This document shows positions 27,271 to 36,545 of a stretch of DNA of 64,000 bases, in pieces. The notes under the pieces are model-generated. The model had not been told where the DNA came from and searched no databases. It was given only the letters and a program-made list of their open reading frames with translations. The DNA is taken from positions 1 through 64,000 of the forward strand of contig NZ_CAKZYF010000027.1 in the NCBI RefSeq assembly GCF_937884665.1, read 5' to 3'. Position numbers and translations under genes: made by a program. Within the stretch, counting starts at the first letter, position 1, and each line of letters begins with the position of its first letter. The DNA comes from an uncultured Allomuricauda sp. (GTDB taxonomy: Bacteria > Bacteroidota > Bacteroidia > Flavobacteriales > Flavobacteriaceae).

Positions 27271-28494
27271 TTATAGTTCCAAAGCCTTCTTCACGTCGCC
27301 ATCCATCAACAATTCCTCGGGACTTTCCAAGGCTTCTTTAACAGCGACCAAGAAACCGACGGATTCTTTACCATCTATTATTCTGTGGTCATAGGACAGG
27401 GCAACATACATGATAGGAGCTATCACCACCTGTCCGTTCTTGGCTATGGGTCGTTCTACGATATTGTGCATGCCCAAAATTCCGCCTTGAGGTGGATTGA
27501 TAATTGGGGTAGAGAGCATGGAACCGAAAACCCCACCATTGGAAATAGTGAACGTACCTCCGGTCATTTCGTCCACGGTAATCTGACCGTCACGGGCGCG
27601 TAGTGCCAAACGTTTCACCTCGGCCTCTACTCCCCTGAACGTCAAATTTTCAGCATTTCGAATGACTGGCACCATCAATCCTTTGGGTCCAGAAACCGCA
27701 ATACTGATATCACAAAAATCGTAGGTGATCATTTCCTTACCGTCTATCATGGAGTTCACCGCAGGATACATTTGAAGCGCCCGAATCACTGCTTTGGTAA
27801 AAAACGACATAAATCCGAGGCTTACGCCGTGTTTTTCCTTGAATACTTCTTTATATTGTTTCCGAAGTCCAAAAATAGGCGACATGTCCACTTCGTTAAA
27901 AGTGGTGAGCATGGCCGTTTCGTTTTTAGCGGAAACCAATCTTTCAGCTACTTTTCGGCGCAACATAGACAATTTGGAACGAGATTCTCCCCTGTTGCCT
28001 CCAGTAGGTGTGCCCATGGAAGGAACTGCATTTACCGCATCTTCTTTTGTTATACGGCCATCCCGTCCTGTACCCTTCACTGAAGCTGGGGCTATCCCTT
28101 TTTCATCCAAAATTTTCTTGGCCGCAGGAGATGGGGTTCCAGAAGCATAGGTTTCTGTTTTCGGTTTAACCGTTTTGGGTGCTTCAACCGGTTTTGGCGT
28201 TTCTTTTTGGGGCTCCTTTTCTTCAACTTTTGGTGCTTCACCGCCTTCCGGCTTGGCCGCGCTGGTGTCGATAAGACAGACGACTTCGCCAACGGCAACG
28301 GCATCTCCTTCTTCGGCCTTTAGCGTAATTGTGCCACTTTCTTCTGCAGGAAGCTCCAAGGTTGCTTTATCGGAGTCGACTTCGGCAATCGCCTGATCTT
28401 TTTCCACGTAATCCCCGTCTTGCACCAACCATTCCGCAATTTCAACCTCAGTTATGGATTCCCCTGGTGAAGGGACTTTCATTTCTAGAACCAT
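27271..28494 (-). CDS. odhB: Dihydrolipoyllysine succinyltransferase (2-oxoglutarate dehydrogenase E2)
   Basis: Lipoyl domain at residues 1-75 with the lipoylated Lys in [15 protein letters not shown], a Pro/Glu/Lys linker, the E1/E3-binding domain ([33 protein letters not shown]) and the CoA acyltransferase core ending in [17 protein letters not shown], where His and Asp are catalytic. 407 residues, complete. Starts 21 nt after odhA. The E3 subunit is not in the window. Confidence 0.96.
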   Translation of the reverse strand: MVLEMKVPSPGESITEVEIAEWLVQDGDYVEKDQAIAEVDSDKATLELPAEESGTITLKAEEGDAVAVGEVVCLIDTSAAKPEGGEAPKVEEKEPQKETPKPVEAPKTVKPKTETYASGTPSPAAKKILDEKGIAPASVKGTGRDGRITKEDAVNAVPSMGTPTGGNRGESRSKLSMLRRKVAERLVSAKNETAMLTTFNEVDMSPIFGLRKQYKEVFKEKHGVSLGFMSFFTKAVIRALQMYPAVNSMIDGKEMITYDFCDISIAVSGPKGLMVPVIRNAENLTFRGVEAEVKRLALRARDGQITVDEMTGGTFTISNGGVFGSMLSTPIINPPQGGILGMHNIVERPIAKNGQVVIAPIMYVALSYDHRIIDGKESVGFLVAVKEALESPEELLMDGDVKKALEL

Positions 28495-28515
28495 TCCTTT
28501 TTTGTTTATGCTTAT

Positions 28516-31311
28516 TTATCGAATTAACATATTGTCCTTTTCCTTGTCAAAAACGTAGTCCAACACCTGGGCATGACGTCTTTGGGAACGCACGGCGCTT
28601 CCCGCTGCGGGAGCTCCATAAAATCTTCGAGAGGCCACTCTAAATTGTTTCGCCTCATCCAAATGCATGAGCAAATGGCCCCATGCACCCATATTGCGGG
28701 GCTCTTCTTGGGCCCAAACTATATCTTGTGCCAATTTATACTTTTGAATCAGTTTGCGTATTTCTTCCACAGGTAAAGGAAACAATTGCTCTACCCGAAC
28801 CAAGGCAACGTCCGCTCTGCCCAATTGCTCTTTTTTGTCCAGCAAATCGTAATAGAACTTCCCGGTACAGAATACCAAGGTCTTTACTCGGGCAGTATCG
28901 GCGATCGTATCATCGATTACCATCTGAAAGCTTCCGTTGGCCATTTCTTCTTTTGTGGAAAGAACCTTGGGATGGCGTAACAGACTTTTAGGTGTAAAAA
29001 CAATCAAAGGCTTTCTAAAATTCGCTTTCATCTGTCTTCGCAACAAATGGAACATATTCGCTGGGGTCGTGACATCGGCAACGTACATATTGTCCTTGGC
29101 ACAGAGTTGAAGGTAACGTTCCATTCTTCCAGAAGAATGTTCTGCACCTTGACCTTCATACCCATGTGGCAATAGTAAAACCAAACCATTCTGTAGTTTC
29201 CATTTATCCTCTGCTGAAGATAGATATTGGTCGATGATTATCTGGGCTCCGTTGCTGAAATCACCAAATTGCGCCTCCCAAATGGTCAAAGTCTTTGGGC
29301 TGGCCATCGCGTAGCCATAATCAAATCCCATAACGGCATATTCAGAAAGCAAAGAGTTGTAGATATGGAATTTCCCATTCTGGTTTGCGCCTAAACCATT
29401 GAGCAATATTACCTCTTCTTCGTGCATTTCGGTCTTTATGACCGCATGCCGATGCGAAAACGTTCCCCGCTCCACATCTTGGCCGGTCATGCGAACGTCA
29501 AAACCTTCGGCGATCAAGGAAGCATAGGCCAAAAGCTCGCCCATGGCCCAATCCAGTTTATTGTCCTCAAAATACATTTTGTGCCGCCCTTGTACTAGGC
29601 GTTCCAACTTTCTCAAGAATTTTTTCCCTTCTGGAAGTGCGGTAATACTTTGTGCCACTTCATCCAACTTCTCCAAATCGTAGGAAGTGTCCATAGGAGC
29701 CAACATAATATCTTCAACTACCTGTCCAAAACCTTCCCATTCATCTTGCATGAAGGGAGTGATGACCGTTTTTTCAATTTTACGGGAATCGAGTAAATCT
29801 TCTTCTAGGTTTTTCTTGTATTCAACCTCTAGATTCTTCACATAATCCCCATCGATAATACCTTCAGCCAATAGTTTTTCTGCATAGATATCTCTCGGGT
29901 TTTTATGTTTGGAAATAAGTGTATACAGAAGGGGCTGCGTAAATTTGGGTTCATCTCCTTCATTGTGACCGTATTTTCTGTACCCCAATAAATCGAGAAA
30001 GACATCCCTTTTGTACCGCATGCGGTATTCCAGCGCAAAGGTAGCCGCGTGGACCACTGCTTCCACATCGTCTGCATTGATATGAAGTACAGGCGATAGG
30101 GTGACTTTTCCAACATCGGTACAGTAGGTAGAGGACCGCGCATCTAGATAATTCGTGGTAAATCCTATTTGATTGTTGACAACAATATGTATTGTGCCTC
30201 CTGTGTGATAGCCATCTAAACGGGCCATTTGAACGACCTCGTAGACCACACCTTGTCCTGCGAAGGCTGCATCACCATGTACCAGAATGGGCAACACTTC
30301 GGAGATATTTTCTTTGTGATCGCTATCTTGTTTGGCTCGGGTAATCCCTTGAACCACTGAATTCACCGTTTCCAAATGTGAGGGATTGGGGGCAATGTTC
30401 ATATTGACGATCTTGCCGGAATCGGTTTCACGCCTCGAGGTCCAACCCAGGTGATACTTTACATCCCCGTCAAAAATGGTCTCTTCGTAATCCTTACCAT
30501 CAAATTCGCTAAAAATATCCTTTGGTGACTTGCCAAAGATATTGGTCAACACATTCAAACGGCCGCGGTGTGCCATCCCCATCACGAACTGTTTCACTCC
30601 CGCATCTGCTGCTTTTTCGATAATCACGTCCAAAGCGGGTATCAGACTTTCGCCCCCTTCCAAAGAGAAGCGTTTTTGACCCACATATTTGGTATGGAGA
30701 AAACTCTCAAAGGATACGGCCTCGTTCAATTTTCTAAGGATATTCTTTTTTTCTTCTGCGGAAAAATTGGGATGGTTATCGTTGACGTTGAGCCAATCTT
30801 GAATCCATTGGATACGTTCTGGGGTGCGGATGTACATGTATTCCACCCCAATGGCATCGCAATAGATCCGTTCTAAATGCCCAATTATATTTTTTAGTGG
30901 ACTTGGTCCTATACCGATCACTTTACCGGCATCAAAAGTGGTTTCCAAATCAGCTTCAGAAAGTCCAAAATTGGACAGCTCTAAAGTGGGTTCATACTTT
31001 CTTCGTTCCCTAACGGGATTGGTCTGCGTAAACAAGTGCCCTCGGGAGCGATAGCCGTCAATCAATTTGATAACTTGAAATTCCTTCTGTAGCGATTGCG
31101 GAACTTCCAATTGTTGTCCATTGGAAAGTGCCAAAGTTCCATTGGAAGAAGCTAAATCCAACTCATCCAGTGAGCTTTCCAAACCAAAATCAAATCCCTG
31201 AAAAAAAGCCCTCCAACTGGGCTCAACACTATCAGGGCTCGTTAGGTATCTATGATATAACTCTGCAAAAAAAGAGGTGTGCGCAGCGTTTAAAAAGGAA
31301 TATTTATCCAT
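28516..31311 (-). CDS. sucA: 2-oxoglutarate dehydrogenase E1 component
   Basis: Thiamine-diphosphate-dependent decarboxylase of the citric acid cycle, 931 residues. N-terminal YSFLNAAHTSFFAELYHRY helix that binds E2; active-site stretches FVMGMAHRGRLNVLTN, HLGWTSRR, HGDAAFAGQGVVYE, and the pyrimidine-binding half with GQDVERGTFSHRHAV and LLPHGYEGQGAEHSSGRMERYLQLCA. Complete. Forms the odhA-odhB operon. The 217-nt upstream gap separates it from the divergent response regulator. Confidence 0.97.
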   Translation of the reverse strand: MDKYSFLNAAHTSFFAELYHRYLTSPDSVEPSWRAFFQGFDFGLESSLDELDLASSNGTLALSNGQQLEVPQSLQKEFQVIKLIDGYRSRGHLFTQTNPVRERRKYEPTLELSNFGLSEADLETTFDAGKVIGIGPSPLKNIIGHLERIYCDAIGVEYMYIRTPERIQWIQDWLNVNDNHPNFSAEEKKNILRKLNEAVSFESFLHTKYVGQKRFSLEGGESLIPALDVIIEKAADAGVKQFVMGMAHRGRLNVLTNIFGKSPKDIFSEFDGKDYEETIFDGDVKYHLGWTSRRETDSGKIVNMNIAPNPSHLETVNSVVQGITRAKQDSDHKENISEVLPILVHGDAAFAGQGVVYEVVQMARLDGYHTGGTIHIVVNNQIGFTTNYLDARSSTYCTDVGKVTLSPVLHINADDVEAVVHAATFALEYRMRYKRDVFLDLLGYRKYGHNEGDEPKFTQPLLYTLISKHKNPRDIYAEKLLAEGIIDGDYVKNLEVEYKKNLEEDLLDSRKIEKTVITPFMQDEWEGFGQVVEDIMLAPMDTSYDLEKLDEVAQSITALPEGKKFLRKLERLVQGRHKMYFEDNKLDWAMGELLAYASLIAEGFDVRMTGQDVERGTFSHRHAVIKTEMHEEEVILLNGLGANQNGKFHIYNSLLSEYAVMGFDYGYAMASPKTLTIWEAQFGDFSNGAQIIIDQYLSSAEDKWKLQNGLVLLLPHGYEGQGAEHSSGRMERYLQLCAKDNMYVADVTTPANMFHLLRRQMKANFRKPLIVFTPKSLLRHPKVLSTKEEMANGSFQMVIDDTIADTARVKTLVFCTGKFYYDLLDKKEQLGRADVALVRVEQLFPLPVEEIRKLIQKYKLAQDIVWAQEEPRNMGAWGHLLMHLDEAKQFRVASRRFYGAPAAGSAVRSQRRHAQVLDYVFDKEKDNMLIR

Positions 31312-31484
31312 TGACCGCCTTTAACTAAAATCAATCTAAAAAATTAACACAAAAGTACAATAAAACGGATAGTTCCATAGAATTATAGGTCTGCTTATTT
31401 TGAACTTTTTCTGTTTATCGGGATAAAATGCAAAACCTTACCGTTTCTCGATTAATAAAAAAATGTAGCTTAAGGAAAGATTCA

Positions 31485-31512
31485 TTGTTCAACTCAACCT
31501 CTTTTATCTTAA
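31485..31512 (+). promoter_or_regulatory. Candidate promoter of the response-regulator gene
   Basis: TTG (31485-31487), 17-nt spacer, TATCTTAA (31505-31512; six of eight matches to TAnnTTTG). Weak but correctly placed 17 nt before the ATG. Confidence 0.35.
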
Positions 31513-31528
31513 TTTCAAGAGGTATCCT

Positions 31529-32242
31529 ATGTTGACTTTATCAGATTTTCTTCAAAGCGCGCCAGCAAAGCCATGTTCCATTTTGATCGTGGATGACGAC
31601 ATAATCACTTGTGCGGGCTATATTTCCATTTTAAGTAACTCTACACTTCTAGACGGCCTTATAAATCAACGATTTGAAGTGGCCCACTCTCTTTTTGAAG
31701 CGAAGGAAAAAATCAACAAGGCTATTGTGACGGCTTCTGTGTTTGACCTGGTTTTTCTCGATATTCGTATGCCTTCCGAGCCAAAAGAAAATCTTTTCTC
31801 AGGGGAGGATTTGGGCAAGTTGACGAAAAGCTTAAGCCCGAAAACCAAAATTTTGGTCCTAACCAGTATCACTGATCCCTTTCGTATAAGTTCCATTTTA
31901 CAAGCTATTGACCCCAGCGGATTTATGCTTAAAAGTGAGATTACCAAAGAGACCCTTACAACATGCATTGAAAAATTGATGACCGAAGGTGTATTTTATT
32001 CCAAAAAGGTTACGCGAATCATTCGAGACCATTTTATTTCCAACCCCACATTGACTTTTGAGGAAAAAAAATTTCTCCACCTTCTTTCCATCGGAGTCCC
32101 GTCCCATAAAATTCAAAACCATCTACCTTGGTCCCTGTCCAAAATCAATAAAAAGAAGCAACAGCTAAGGGAAAAACTTGGAGTCGAAGAAAGTAACACC
32201 TTTGCACTTGTCCATCAAGCGAAAAAACTGGGAATAGTTTAA
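31529..32242 (+). CDS. Response regulator with LuxR/NarL-type C-terminal HTH
   Basis: 237 residues. Receiver domain at 15-140 with acidic pair in ILIVDDDIITC, phospho-acceptor Asp in FDLVFLDIRMPS, Thr/Ser in KILVLTSI and Lys in GFMLKSEI. The C-terminal DNA-binding part is a diverged LuxR-type HTH (LTFEEKKFLHLLSIGVPSHKIQNHLPWSLSKINKKKQQLREKLGV). No histidine kinase is adjacent. It precedes the peptide/GLPGLI/barrel genes on the same strand by about 130 nt, which suggests it controls them; this is unproven. Confidence 0.87.
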   Translation: MLTLSDFLQSAPAKPCSILIVDDDIITCAGYISILSNSTLLDGLINQRFEVAHSLFEAKEKINKAIVTASVFDLVFLDIRMPSEPKENLFSGEDLGKLTKSLSPKTKILVLTSITDPFRISSILQAIDPSGFMLKSEITKETLTTCIEKLMTEGVFYSKKVTRIIRDHFISNPTLTFEEKKFLHLLSIGVPSHKIQNHLPWSLSKINKKKQQLREKLGVEESNTFALVHQAKKLGIV

Positions 32243-32246
32243 AAAC

Positions 32247-32261
32247 TGTACAAAATGTACA
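32247..32261. repeat. TGTAC palindrome between regulator and peptide gene
   Basis: TGTAC-AAAAT-GTACA just after the regulator stop and 108 nt before the peptide start. Could be an operator for the adjacent regulator or a small hairpin; no T-tract follows, so it is not a good terminator. Confidence 0.35.
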
Positions 32262-32369
32262 CTTTCTGCACCCTAACATCTGAAACATGCAACATATTTT
32301 TATACCAGTCCTAAATTTTGTGCACAAAAGGGATGTAATAAAAACGATGTTAATTTTAAATTTGAAGAA

Positions 32370-32585
32370 ATGAAAAAAAGTATTGGAATTTTTGGTGCAT
32401 TCTTGATAATGAGCTTTAGTTTGAGTGCTGAAGTGGACAACAAGGCTTCTTCGATATCAAATGAAACCATGGAAACTATGGAACTATTCTGTGATGCGGG
32501 ATGGGCCGCAGTGGATGGATATTATCAAGGTGGGGGTAGTGATGGTTCTAAAGCAGCACAAATTTTCGCGATTGCCTGTGGTTAA
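32370..32585 (+). CDS. Small secreted Cys-containing peptide
   Basis: 71 residues. A clear signal peptide (MKKSIGIFGAFLIMSFSLSA) leaves a mature peptide of about 51 residues with two Cys, at positions 41 and 70. The C-terminal part is FCDAGWAAVDGYYQGGGSDG followed by a short helix-like stretch and ...ACG. The two Cys could form one disulfide enclosing a Gly-rich loop. No family I recognise. A TAAATTTG -7-like element ends 5 nt before the ATG. Followed 79 nt later by a GLPGLI protein. Possible roles: secreted signal, toxin or ligand for the barrel; none demonstrated. Confidence 0.7.
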   Translation: MKKSIGIFGAFLIMSFSLSAEVDNKASSISNETMETMELFCDAGWAAVDGYYQGGGSDGSKAAQIFAIACG

Positions 32586-32664
32586 AATAGCTATTTAGGG
32601 GATTCAAATGAATCCCATTAACAATGTTTACCTTTTCAGTACGTTAGAAAAATCTTTAGAACAA

Positions 32665-33393
32665 ATGAAAAATCTCAAGCTATTCCTTGGCGTCCTTATG
32701 TTTTGCTCCTTTTATTGCAATTCACAAGTATCCGAAGGTAAGATCCTGTACAATGTGAATATCGATATTTTTATGGAAAGGATAAATTCGAACAATTCCA
32801 ATTCATCAGCAAATACTTTGTTTAAAGATGTGGCCAAAGCCATCAAAGATGTAAGTATGACGCTTTCTTTCAATCAGCATCTTTCTAAATTTGAAGTCAA
32901 TAAAACAATGCCGAGTGATTTTTCAGAAAAAACAAGTAAACTGGCTCTTATCATGGCAAACAAAGGTGTTTATTACACCAACAAAAAACTAGGGAAGCAA
33001 CTATTGGTCCGCACTTTTCAAGGAGATAACTTTAACGTGCTTTCGGAAATCGAAGAAAGGAATTGGACATTAACGCGGGAGAGCAAAAAAATTGGGGATT
33101 TTACATGCTATAAGGCTACAATGAACAAGGAAACAGTGGGAGGAAATTTTCCCATTACAGCGTGGTATACTCCGCAAATCCCTTTAAGCTTTGGTCCAAA
33201 CCAATTTGTGGGAAATTTACCAGGGCTAATTTTAGAACTACACGATACCGATGTAAGCTACGTCTGTAGTAGCATTACTTTAAATCCTAAGGAGAACGTT
33301 GTCATTGAATGGCCCGAAGCCGATGAAACTATGACAAAAGAGGAATATAAAAAAGCTGGGGATGAATTAAAAAAGAAGCTGACAAAGTTTTGA
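32665..33393 (+). CDS. GLPGLI-family secreted protein
   Basis: Starts at MKNLKLFLGVLMFCSFYCNSQ, a proper signal peptide; the track start 57 nt upstream adds untypical residues. The family signature is in FGPNQFVGNLPGLILELHD near residue 195, preceded by the usual CYKATMN and ITAWYTPQIPLSFGP. GLPGLI proteins are Bacteroidota-specific, of unknown function, and are usually encoded beside large TonB-receptor-like proteins, as here. 243 residues, complete. Confidence 0.9.
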   Translation: MKNLKLFLGVLMFCSFYCNSQVSEGKILYNVNIDIFMERINSNNSNSSANTLFKDVAKAIKDVSMTLSFNQHLSKFEVNKTMPSDFSEKTSKLALIMANKGVYYTNKKLGKQLLVRTFQGDNFNVLSEIEERNWTLTRESKKIGDFTCYKATMNKETVGGNFPITAWYTPQIPLSFGPNQFVGNLPGLILELHDTDVSYVCSSITLNPKENVVIEWPEADETMTKEEYKKAGDELKKKLTKF

Positions 33394-33465
33394 TAAAAAA
33401 GTTTGGCGTCCAAAATCAGGTAAACTAAAAGCCATTTTCCATTCTTTAATGAAGGTCTTTTTGCG

Positions 33466-36162
33466 ATGAAAATTAAAACCTATCTATGCTTTACCATTTT
33501 TCTCGTAAGCCTTATACCTGGGACTTTCTCAATCGTAATGGGGCAGGAAACACTGCTCAAAGGAAAGGTATCAGATACAACGGGTACATATTTATCCGAG
33601 AGCAGCATCCTGGCATTTCCTGAAACCGAAAATGAGAAAACCCGTTTTGCAATATCCAATCAAGATGGTGCGTATGTTTTAAAACTTAGCAAAGGAATTT
33701 CTTATAGCATTGAAGTTCATTATTTAGGTTATCAAAAACTGACTTTTCAATATACCGCTGCCCAAGATGAAGTCAAGGACCTGATTTTAAAACCAAGTAT
33801 AAATGCATTGGACGAAGTAATTCTTAATTATCAGGTACCCATAACGGTAACCCAAGATACTACGACCTACAATACAGATGCCTTTGTAAACGGAGAGGAA
33901 CGAAAACTTCGGGAAGTTTTAAAAAAGCTCCCGGGCATAGAAGTGGACCGCGAAGGAAATGTTACTTCACAAGGTAAAGAAGTGACAAAGGTTCTTGTAG
34001 AAGATAAGATTTTCTTTACAGGAAATAGCAAACTTGCGGTTAACAACATTCCGGCCGATGTTGTGGATAAAATTCAAGTAATAGAGGATTATAATAAGGT
34101 GGGCTTTTTAAAGGGACTTCTGGATTCAGATGATATTGCATTGAACATTAAGCTAAAAGAGGACAAAAAGAAGTTTGCATTTGGTGATATTGAAGTTGGA
34201 GGCGGAGATGAGGAACGTTACCTAGCACATTCCAATTTGTTTTATTACGGACCTAAAACCAACATTAACTTTATTACCGATTTGAACGATATCGGCATTA
34301 AGTCTTTTACATTGAAGGACTACATAGACTTTAATGGGGGATTTGGTAAGCTTATGGGAGATTTAAAAGGATATTTGGCCCTTAGCAATGACGATTTATC
34401 ACAATTTTTGATCAACACCGATTTCAAGGAAAACATCAATCGTTTTGGAGCTTTCAACTTAAGGAACTCATTATCACCAAAAGCTGAAATGAACGCTTTC
34501 GTGATAGTAAACCATAGTGACACCGAAACTGAAGTAAACACATTGAATATATACAATGACCCGCAAGAGCAATTCAATGAGGAAAGAATCAACATAAACC
34601 AGCTAAGTAATTTTTTTATCCTTGGAAAAGTCACTTTTGACTATGAACCCAATTTAAATGAAGCTATTTCAGCAAATACATTTGTTAAGATTACCAACAA
34701 TGACAATACAGGAAATATTTCAACGCAGCGTCCTGATGTTAACAGCACGTTTTCTACAGTTTCTGATTTGGAGGCCCTCGAGTTTCGACAAAACTTGGAA
34801 TACAGCAAAAGGTTTTCCAAAAAACAGACACTGAGCCTTGAATCCACTTTTAACCATCAAAATAACAGCCCCAGTACGAACTGGGTTACGGATGAAGCTT
34901 TTTTAGAAGGACTTATTCCGCTGCAAGAGGACAACTTCTTTGACGTGCGACAGACCAAAAACGCCAAAAGCACCTCTTTTGAATTACTTCTCAAGGACTA
35001 TTGGGTCCTCAATCGCTTTAATCATATCTACACAACATTTGGGACCAGTTTGCTATTCGAGGAATATACCACGGAAGAGTTCCAAATATTGGAAGATGGC
35101 GCAATCAACGATTTTTCTCTCAACGGTTTTGGTAATGAACTAGACTTTCGTCTTAGGGATACATTCTTGGGACTGGAATATAAGTTTTTGATGGGTAAGC
35201 TCACCTTAAAATCAGGCCTGTTTTACCACAACTATACCTGGGAAAATATACAGGAAAATTCCACAGAAAGAAATACAACGAACATCGCTTTACCAAGAAT
35301 AGATGCTACCTTGGAAATCAACAGTAGTGAAAAAATTCGCTTCAATTACCAACAGCAAGTCCGTTTTCCCATGGGAAATCGTTTTTTCAACAATGCGCTT
35401 TTGAGTTCGTTCAATACCGTTTTATTGGGAAATCGGGAGCTAGCCAACGAACGCTTTCACACCTACTCTTTGAACTATTACAAATTCAAATTATTGAGAG
35501 GTTTTAATTTGAACGCAGGTATCAACTACACTAGAAAGACGCAAACCATTAAAAACACGATACGTCTAGAAGAAATCGAGCAATTTATAACCTATACCAT
35601 GTTCAACCGACCAGAAAATGGCATTACGGCCAATTTTGATATCAGTAAAAAAGTAAACCGGATCAAGTTCAGGGTTAACGGCTCAACATCGTATAACGAG
35701 TTTTTTCAGCTTGTAAATGATGACGTTTCCAAAAATATATCCAAATCTCTTTCTGTAACCGGTAGGACGATAACAACTTTTGAGAAATTGCCGAACCTTG
35801 AAGTAGGCTATACCTACGAACCTACAAACTTTAGGACCGGGGTTTCCTCAAATGAATTCAACAATACCGAGTTTTTTACCGATCTGAGCTATGATTTCAT
35901 TAACGATTTTCAATTGAAAGGAGATTTCAGAAGAATAAACTATGAAAACATCACCCAGAATGTCAGTAACTCTTTTGAGATTTCCAACATCTCGTTATTT
36001 TATCAAAAAGAAGATAGTCCATGGGGGGTTGAATTCTCAGTAACCAACATCTTTGACACTAAATTTAAAAGACAAAACTCATTTTCGGACTTTTTGGTGA
36101 GTGATAAGACCACTTTTATCGTACCAAGAATAGTGATGCTAAAAATGTCCTATAAATTCTAA
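33466..36162 (+). CDS. Carboxypeptidase-regulatory-like domain outer-membrane beta-barrel (TonB-receptor-like) protein
   Basis: 898 residues. Signal peptide ending near SIVMGQ, then a CarboxypepD_reg-like Ig domain (LLKGKVSDTTGTYLSESSILAF, IEVHYLGYQKLTF, residues 28-115), a plug-like region (LREVLKKLPGIEVDREGNV, VNNIPADVVDKIQVIEDYN) and a barrel of many strands ending VMLKMSYKF with a terminal Phe. The consensus matches the outer-membrane beta-barrel family that accompanies GLPGLI proteins. Probably takes up or exports a polypeptide or peptide; no SusD partner is present. Overlaps the next convergent gene by 4 nt. Confidence 0.87.
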   Translation: MKIKTYLCFTIFLVSLIPGTFSIVMGQETLLKGKVSDTTGTYLSESSILAFPETENEKTRFAISNQDGAYVLKLSKGISYSIEVHYLGYQKLTFQYTAAQDEVKDLILKPSINALDEVILNYQVPITVTQDTTTYNTDAFVNGEERKLREVLKKLPGIEVDREGNVTSQGKEVTKVLVEDKIFFTGNSKLAVNNIPADVVDKIQVIEDYNKVGFLKGLLDSDDIALNIKLKEDKKKFAFGDIEVGGGDEERYLAHSNLFYYGPKTNINFITDLNDIGIKSFTLKDYIDFNGGFGKLMGDLKGYLALSNDDLSQFLINTDFKENINRFGAFNLRNSLSPKAEMNAFVIVNHSDTETEVNTLNIYNDPQEQFNEERININQLSNFFILGKVTFDYEPNLNEAISANTFVKITNNDNTGNISTQRPDVNSTFSTVSDLEALEFRQNLEYSKRFSKKQTLSLESTFNHQNNSPSTNWVTDEAFLEGLIPLQEDNFFDVRQTKNAKSTSFELLLKDYWVLNRFNHIYTTFGTSLLFEEYTTEEFQILEDGAINDFSLNGFGNELDFRLRDTFLGLEYKFLMGKLTLKSGLFYHNYTWENIQENSTERNTTNIALPRIDATLEINSSEKIRFNYQQQVRFPMGNRFFNNALLSSFNTVLLGNRELANERFHTYSLNYYKFKLLRGFNLNAGINYTRKTQTIKNTIRLEEIEQFITYTMFNRPENGITANFDISKKVNRIKFRVNGSTSYNEFFQLVNDDVSKNISKSLSVTGRTITTFEKLPNLEVGYTYEPTNFRTGVSSNEFNNTEFFTDLSYDFINDFQLKGDFRRINYENITQNVSNSFEISNISLFYQKEDSPWGVEFSVTNIFDTKFKRQNSFSDFLVSDKTTFIVPRIVMLKMSYKF

Positions 36163-36521
36163 GAAGACCATTCGCCCTGTTGCTTTCTCAAACTAACCTT
36201 TGTCCATTCCCTTTTCAGGATTAAGAAAGAAACCGTCTTGGCCATGTCGACCACATCGATAGCTTCAAGTTGTCTGACCTTATGCTCCGGGACATCCACA
36301 ATATAAAGTAGATTCAAATATTCGGGGAACTGTTCCAACATAAGCCGGTAAACTTTTTCGTGAAGTTCGGCCTGAAGGTGTTCAGGAATAGGATTCTCTG
36401 GAATTTTAAGGTCTACATTTACCCTTCCGAAGTCCTTTTTTAGCTGTGCGACCAAAGCTTTGTACAAAAGTTGTTTTTCGGCCAGGACTAAAATTTCAAA
36501 ACTAGTGGTAAACTCCTGCAT
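36159..36521 (-). CDS. Conserved hypothetical protein
   Basis: 120 residues, no signal peptide or TM helix, mixed alpha/beta composition (FEILVLAEKQLLYKALVAQLKKDF, LHEKVYRLMLEQFPEYLNLLYIVDVPE, AKTVSFLILKREWTKVSLRK). I do not recognise a domain. Follows galE downstream by 24 nt on the same strand, so it is probably in the envelope-sugar transcript. Confidence 0.7.
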   Translation of the reverse strand: MQEFTTSFEILVLAEKQLLYKALVAQLKKDFGRVNVDLKIPENPIPEHLQAELHEKVYRLMLEQFPEYLNLLYIVDVPEHKVRQLEAIDVVDMAKTVSFLILKREWTKVSLRKQQGEWSS

Positions 36522-36545
36522 TGTGGCTGGTTTTTATCCAAACCG

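Noticed and set aside
28683-28991. Several plus-strand ORFs of 64-118 aa opposite sucA and odhB
   Set aside because: All lie antisense to enzymes with complete domain structure.
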